Below, piece by piece: positions 62,342 to 64,000 of a DNA stretch of 64,000 nt (positions are counted from its first letter, which is position 1; each line of letters starts with the position of its first letter). The position numbers and the translations under genes are program-made. The notes under the pieces were generated by a model. It did no database searches. It worked only from the letters and a program-made list of their open reading frames with translations, and had not been told where the DNA came from. The stretch comes from Vibrio aerogenes. Its GTDB lineage: Bacteria; Pseudomonadota; Gammaproteobacteria; Enterobacterales; Vibrionaceae. The stretch lies in contig NZ_AP024861.1 of the NCBI RefSeq assembly GCF_024346755.1, positions 3,472,001 through 3,536,000 on the forward strand, given 5' to 3'.

Positions 62342-63765
62342 ATGAGTTGAAATTTCGCTTTGCAGTTCTGCTTGGTGCAGCATGGCGCAGAAGATATGTG
62401 ATTGTACTGCCGATTCTGTTACTGCCTTTCGCCGGTGCGCTGATCAGTTCAATGGCACCACTGGCTTATCAGGCACATACCAGCATGCTGATTCAGGAAA
62501 CGGCGAAGATGAATCCTTTTCTGGAAGATTTGGCCGTTTCAACCATGCTCAATGATCGGATGAGTGCCCTCAGTACTTTGCTGAAAAGCCGTCATGTACT
62601 TCTGTCCGTCGCTGAAGAAAGGCAGTTAATCAATCAGCAAATGACGAGCCAGCAAATAGACTATGTCATCGCGAAACTTTCCGGCAGCCTGAATGTAAGA
62701 ATGCTGGGCAAAGATTTTATCAAGATCGAACTGAAGGCCAGCACCCCACAGGGAATGAAAGAAACACTTCAGGCGGTGAGTGATCATTTTATCGAACAGC
62801 TTCTTGCACCAGAGCGTTCATCAATCCGCGATTCAAGCGAGTTTCTCAGTATTCATATTGAGAAAAGAAGAACAGCGCTGGATGACGCAGAAAATGCACT
62901 GGCAGAATTTAAAAACCAGTACGCTGCTTTTTCCCCGCAAATGCAGAATCAGATCCTGAATCAGCTCGCCTCTCTGAAACAGTCCTTGTCTGAGAAAGAG
63001 GCTGAACTGGCCGGGGTGAAAAAGAGTTTGGGCGGTCTGGATCAACAGCTTTCCAAAACCAATCCGGTTGTAGGCAAGATTGAGGAACAGATTATCCGGA
63101 TCCGCAGCCAGCTGACGCTGCTTCAGGCCCGTTACACGGATGCTCACAGCTCGGTTCAGGCGAAAAAACGGGAGTTATCCCGGCTGGAGTCAGAAAGAAC
63201 CAAACTCCTCAGTGAAACCGAGCGCCTGCTGAACAGCAATCAGTTATGGGATATGGCAAGTCACATTTCAGTCTCGCAACAAGGTGAGATGAAACCTCTG
63301 CTGATTACTCAACTACAAAATTTACAGGTCACCCGCAGCCGGTTTGAAAGCCTTCAGGAAGAGACCAAGAGCCTGCAACAGATGATCACAAAGCTGGAAA
63401 ATCAGGCCTTTTCTTTCGGCGATCATGCCAAAACACTGCACCGTCTGCAGCGGGATGTGGACATCAAACGGGATCTGTACGACGAACTGATCCAGCGTTA
63501 CGAAATGGCCCAGCTCACCGGTTCTCTGGGGATCTTCGAGCAAACCAAACGGGTCAAGATTATCGATTTACCCTACACACCCAGCACACCGTCAAACCTG
63601 CCTCTGATGATTTTTGTCATCGCCGGTGGTTTTGCCGGCCTGTTCATCGGCATCGGTATTGCTACATTAATGGAGTTGTTTGATACCAGTATCCGTCGTC
63701 AGGACGAGCTGGAATCTATCTGCCAGGCACCAGTATTGACGATTTTACCGAGGATTAGGAGTTGA
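62338..63765 (+). CDS. sypO: Chain-length determinant (Wzz/GumC-type) protein SypO
   Basis: 475 residues from the ATG at 62338 (GGAG upstream). Membrane helices at about 20-42 (VIVLPILLLPFAGALISSMA) and near the C-terminus (LPLMIFVIAGGFAGLFIGIG), with the whole coiled-coil middle in the periplasm: a Wzz/GumC domain (KDFIKIELKASTPQGMKETL), long heptads, and the IIDLPYTPSTPSNLPLMIFV proline-rich motif before TM2. It sets chain length with SypC and SypD. No kinase domain is fused, as SypD is separate. Confidence 0.88.
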   Translation: MNELKFRFAVLLGAAWRRRYVIVLPILLLPFAGALISSMAPLAYQAHTSMLIQETAKMNPFLEDLAVSTMLNDRMSALSTLLKSRHVLLSVAEERQLINQQMTSQQIDYVIAKLSGSLNVRMLGKDFIKIELKASTPQGMKETLQAVSDHFIEQLLAPERSSIRDSSEFLSIHIEKRRTALDDAENALAEFKNQYAAFSPQMQNQILNQLASLKQSLSEKEAELAGVKKSLGGLDQQLSKTNPVVGKIEEQIIRIRSQLTLLQARYTDAHSSVQAKKRELSRLESERTKLLSETERLLNSNQLWDMASHISVSQQGEMKPLLITQLQNLQVTRSRFESLQEETKSLQQMITKLENQAFSFGDHAKTLHRLQRDVDIKRDLYDELIQRYEMAQLTGSLGIFEQTKRVKIIDLPYTPSTPSNLPLMIFVIAGGFAGLFIGIGIATLMELFDTSIRRQDELESICQAPVLTILPRIRS

Positions 63766-63810
63766 GCAAATGCGTCCAGTCAAACCATGATTAGCCGGCG
63801 CATTTAGGCT

Positions 63811-64000
63811 CTATTCTTCAATCTTTGTGGAGACAATTAAGGTATCTGGCCTTAACCTCATGGGTGTTTTTATCCATTTATCCCAGAATTTTTTTGTATC
63901 CGCTCCCTGCAAACCAAGACACCCTAAAGTACCGGGAAGATTCCCATCTGGATGGATCCCAAAACCATGCCTGTGTGTCGAAAAACCGGGCTTTAATGGA
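63811..64000 (-). CDS. L,D-transpeptidase-like protein (5' part outside window)
   Basis: The minus strand is open from the right edge to the TAG at 63811, giving 62 C-terminal residues: LKPGFSTHRHGFGIHPDGNL, PGTLGCLGLQGADTKKFWDK and WIKTPMRLRPDTLIVSTKIE. HGFGIHPDG...GTLGC(I/L)GL fits the His...Ser/Gly-x-Cys-Ile active site of L,D-transpeptidase (YkuD) or related amidase-like folds such as DUF2778. Only the C-terminus is visible, so the family is not certain. It is convergent with sypO. Confidence 0.65.
   Translation of the reverse strand, partial: PLKPGFSTHRHGFGIHPDGNLPGTLGCLGLQGADTKKFWDKWIKTPMRLRPDTLIVSTKIEE

Noticed and set aside
63766..63810. A fourth sigma-54 promoter for sypP after sypO
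   Set aside because: No GG-N10-GC element or TTCTCA site was found and the next gene is on the opposite strand.

Overview
The window looks like a chromosomal segment of a marine Vibrionaceae bacterium, most likely Vibrio. The basis is the pspG-dusA pair, the Vibrio-type dpp operon, and above all a polysaccharide cluster that follows the Vibrio fischeri syp order gene by gene. Genes for a branched-pentose-type sugar operon, a beta-propeller phytase and a fructan-type binding module suggest contact with plant material. That lifestyle is inference. No rRNA, tRNA or CRISPR array was seen.

Layout. 1-3477 (minus): dppA, dppB and the start of dppC (dipeptide ABC importer, cut by the left edge). 3930-5346 (minus): pspG with a sigma-54 promoter, and dusA. 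5451-9127: a decayed mobile island at the 5' end of dusA. It holds an integrase remnant, an S24 repressor remnant, a PrtN-like remnant, and an intact Hcp-pyocin-DNase fusion toxin with its Im9-like immunity gene. 9167-10658: GST, GNAT acetyltransferase, small membrane protein. 10895-21031 (minus): a complete sugar regulon (SorC regulator, isomerase-like protein, FGGY kinase, two-subunit transketolase, RbsABC-like transporter, DUF2291) with a shared palindrome at both operon heads. The gene set best fits D-apiose/apulose catabolism.

21306-29794: a PheC-like periplasmic protein, a RelE/NadS-type toxin-antitoxin pair with an operator inside its promoter, an HD phosphohydrolase, a two-domain lipase-like hydrolase, an AraC regulator overlapping a membrane protein with a degenerate GGDEF-like domain, and a two-domain phytase lipoprotein. 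29926-34355: an unusual metal-ATPase cluster. Two CxxC-less HMA-like proteins and three small glycine-rich or YtxH-like membrane proteins lie next to a P1B-type ATPase with an SCALKLSTP ion-site motif instead of CPC. This resembles the logic of mycobacterial PacL-CtpC efflux platforms.

34852-36704: an unrecognised secreted protein and a stand-alone GH32 C-terminal (CBM66-like) module. 36996-42094 (minus): a five-gene unit of outer-membrane barrel, LolD-like ATPase, two FtsX-type permeases and a periplasmic LolA-like protein. 42231-45539 (minus): a very large SF1 helicase-like protein whose catalytic motifs are all degenerate.

45980-63765 (plus): a syp-type exopolysaccharide locus, sypABCD-FG-HIJKLMNO, with its own hybrid kinase SypF and sigma-54 activator SypG. 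Three sigma-54 promoters, before sypA, sypI and sypM, each have upstream TTCTCA-N3-TGA enhancer-like sites. sypE is missing and sypP-sypR are not downstream. Instead a convergent L,D-transpeptidase-like gene runs off the right edge. SypD lacks its Walker A lysine.
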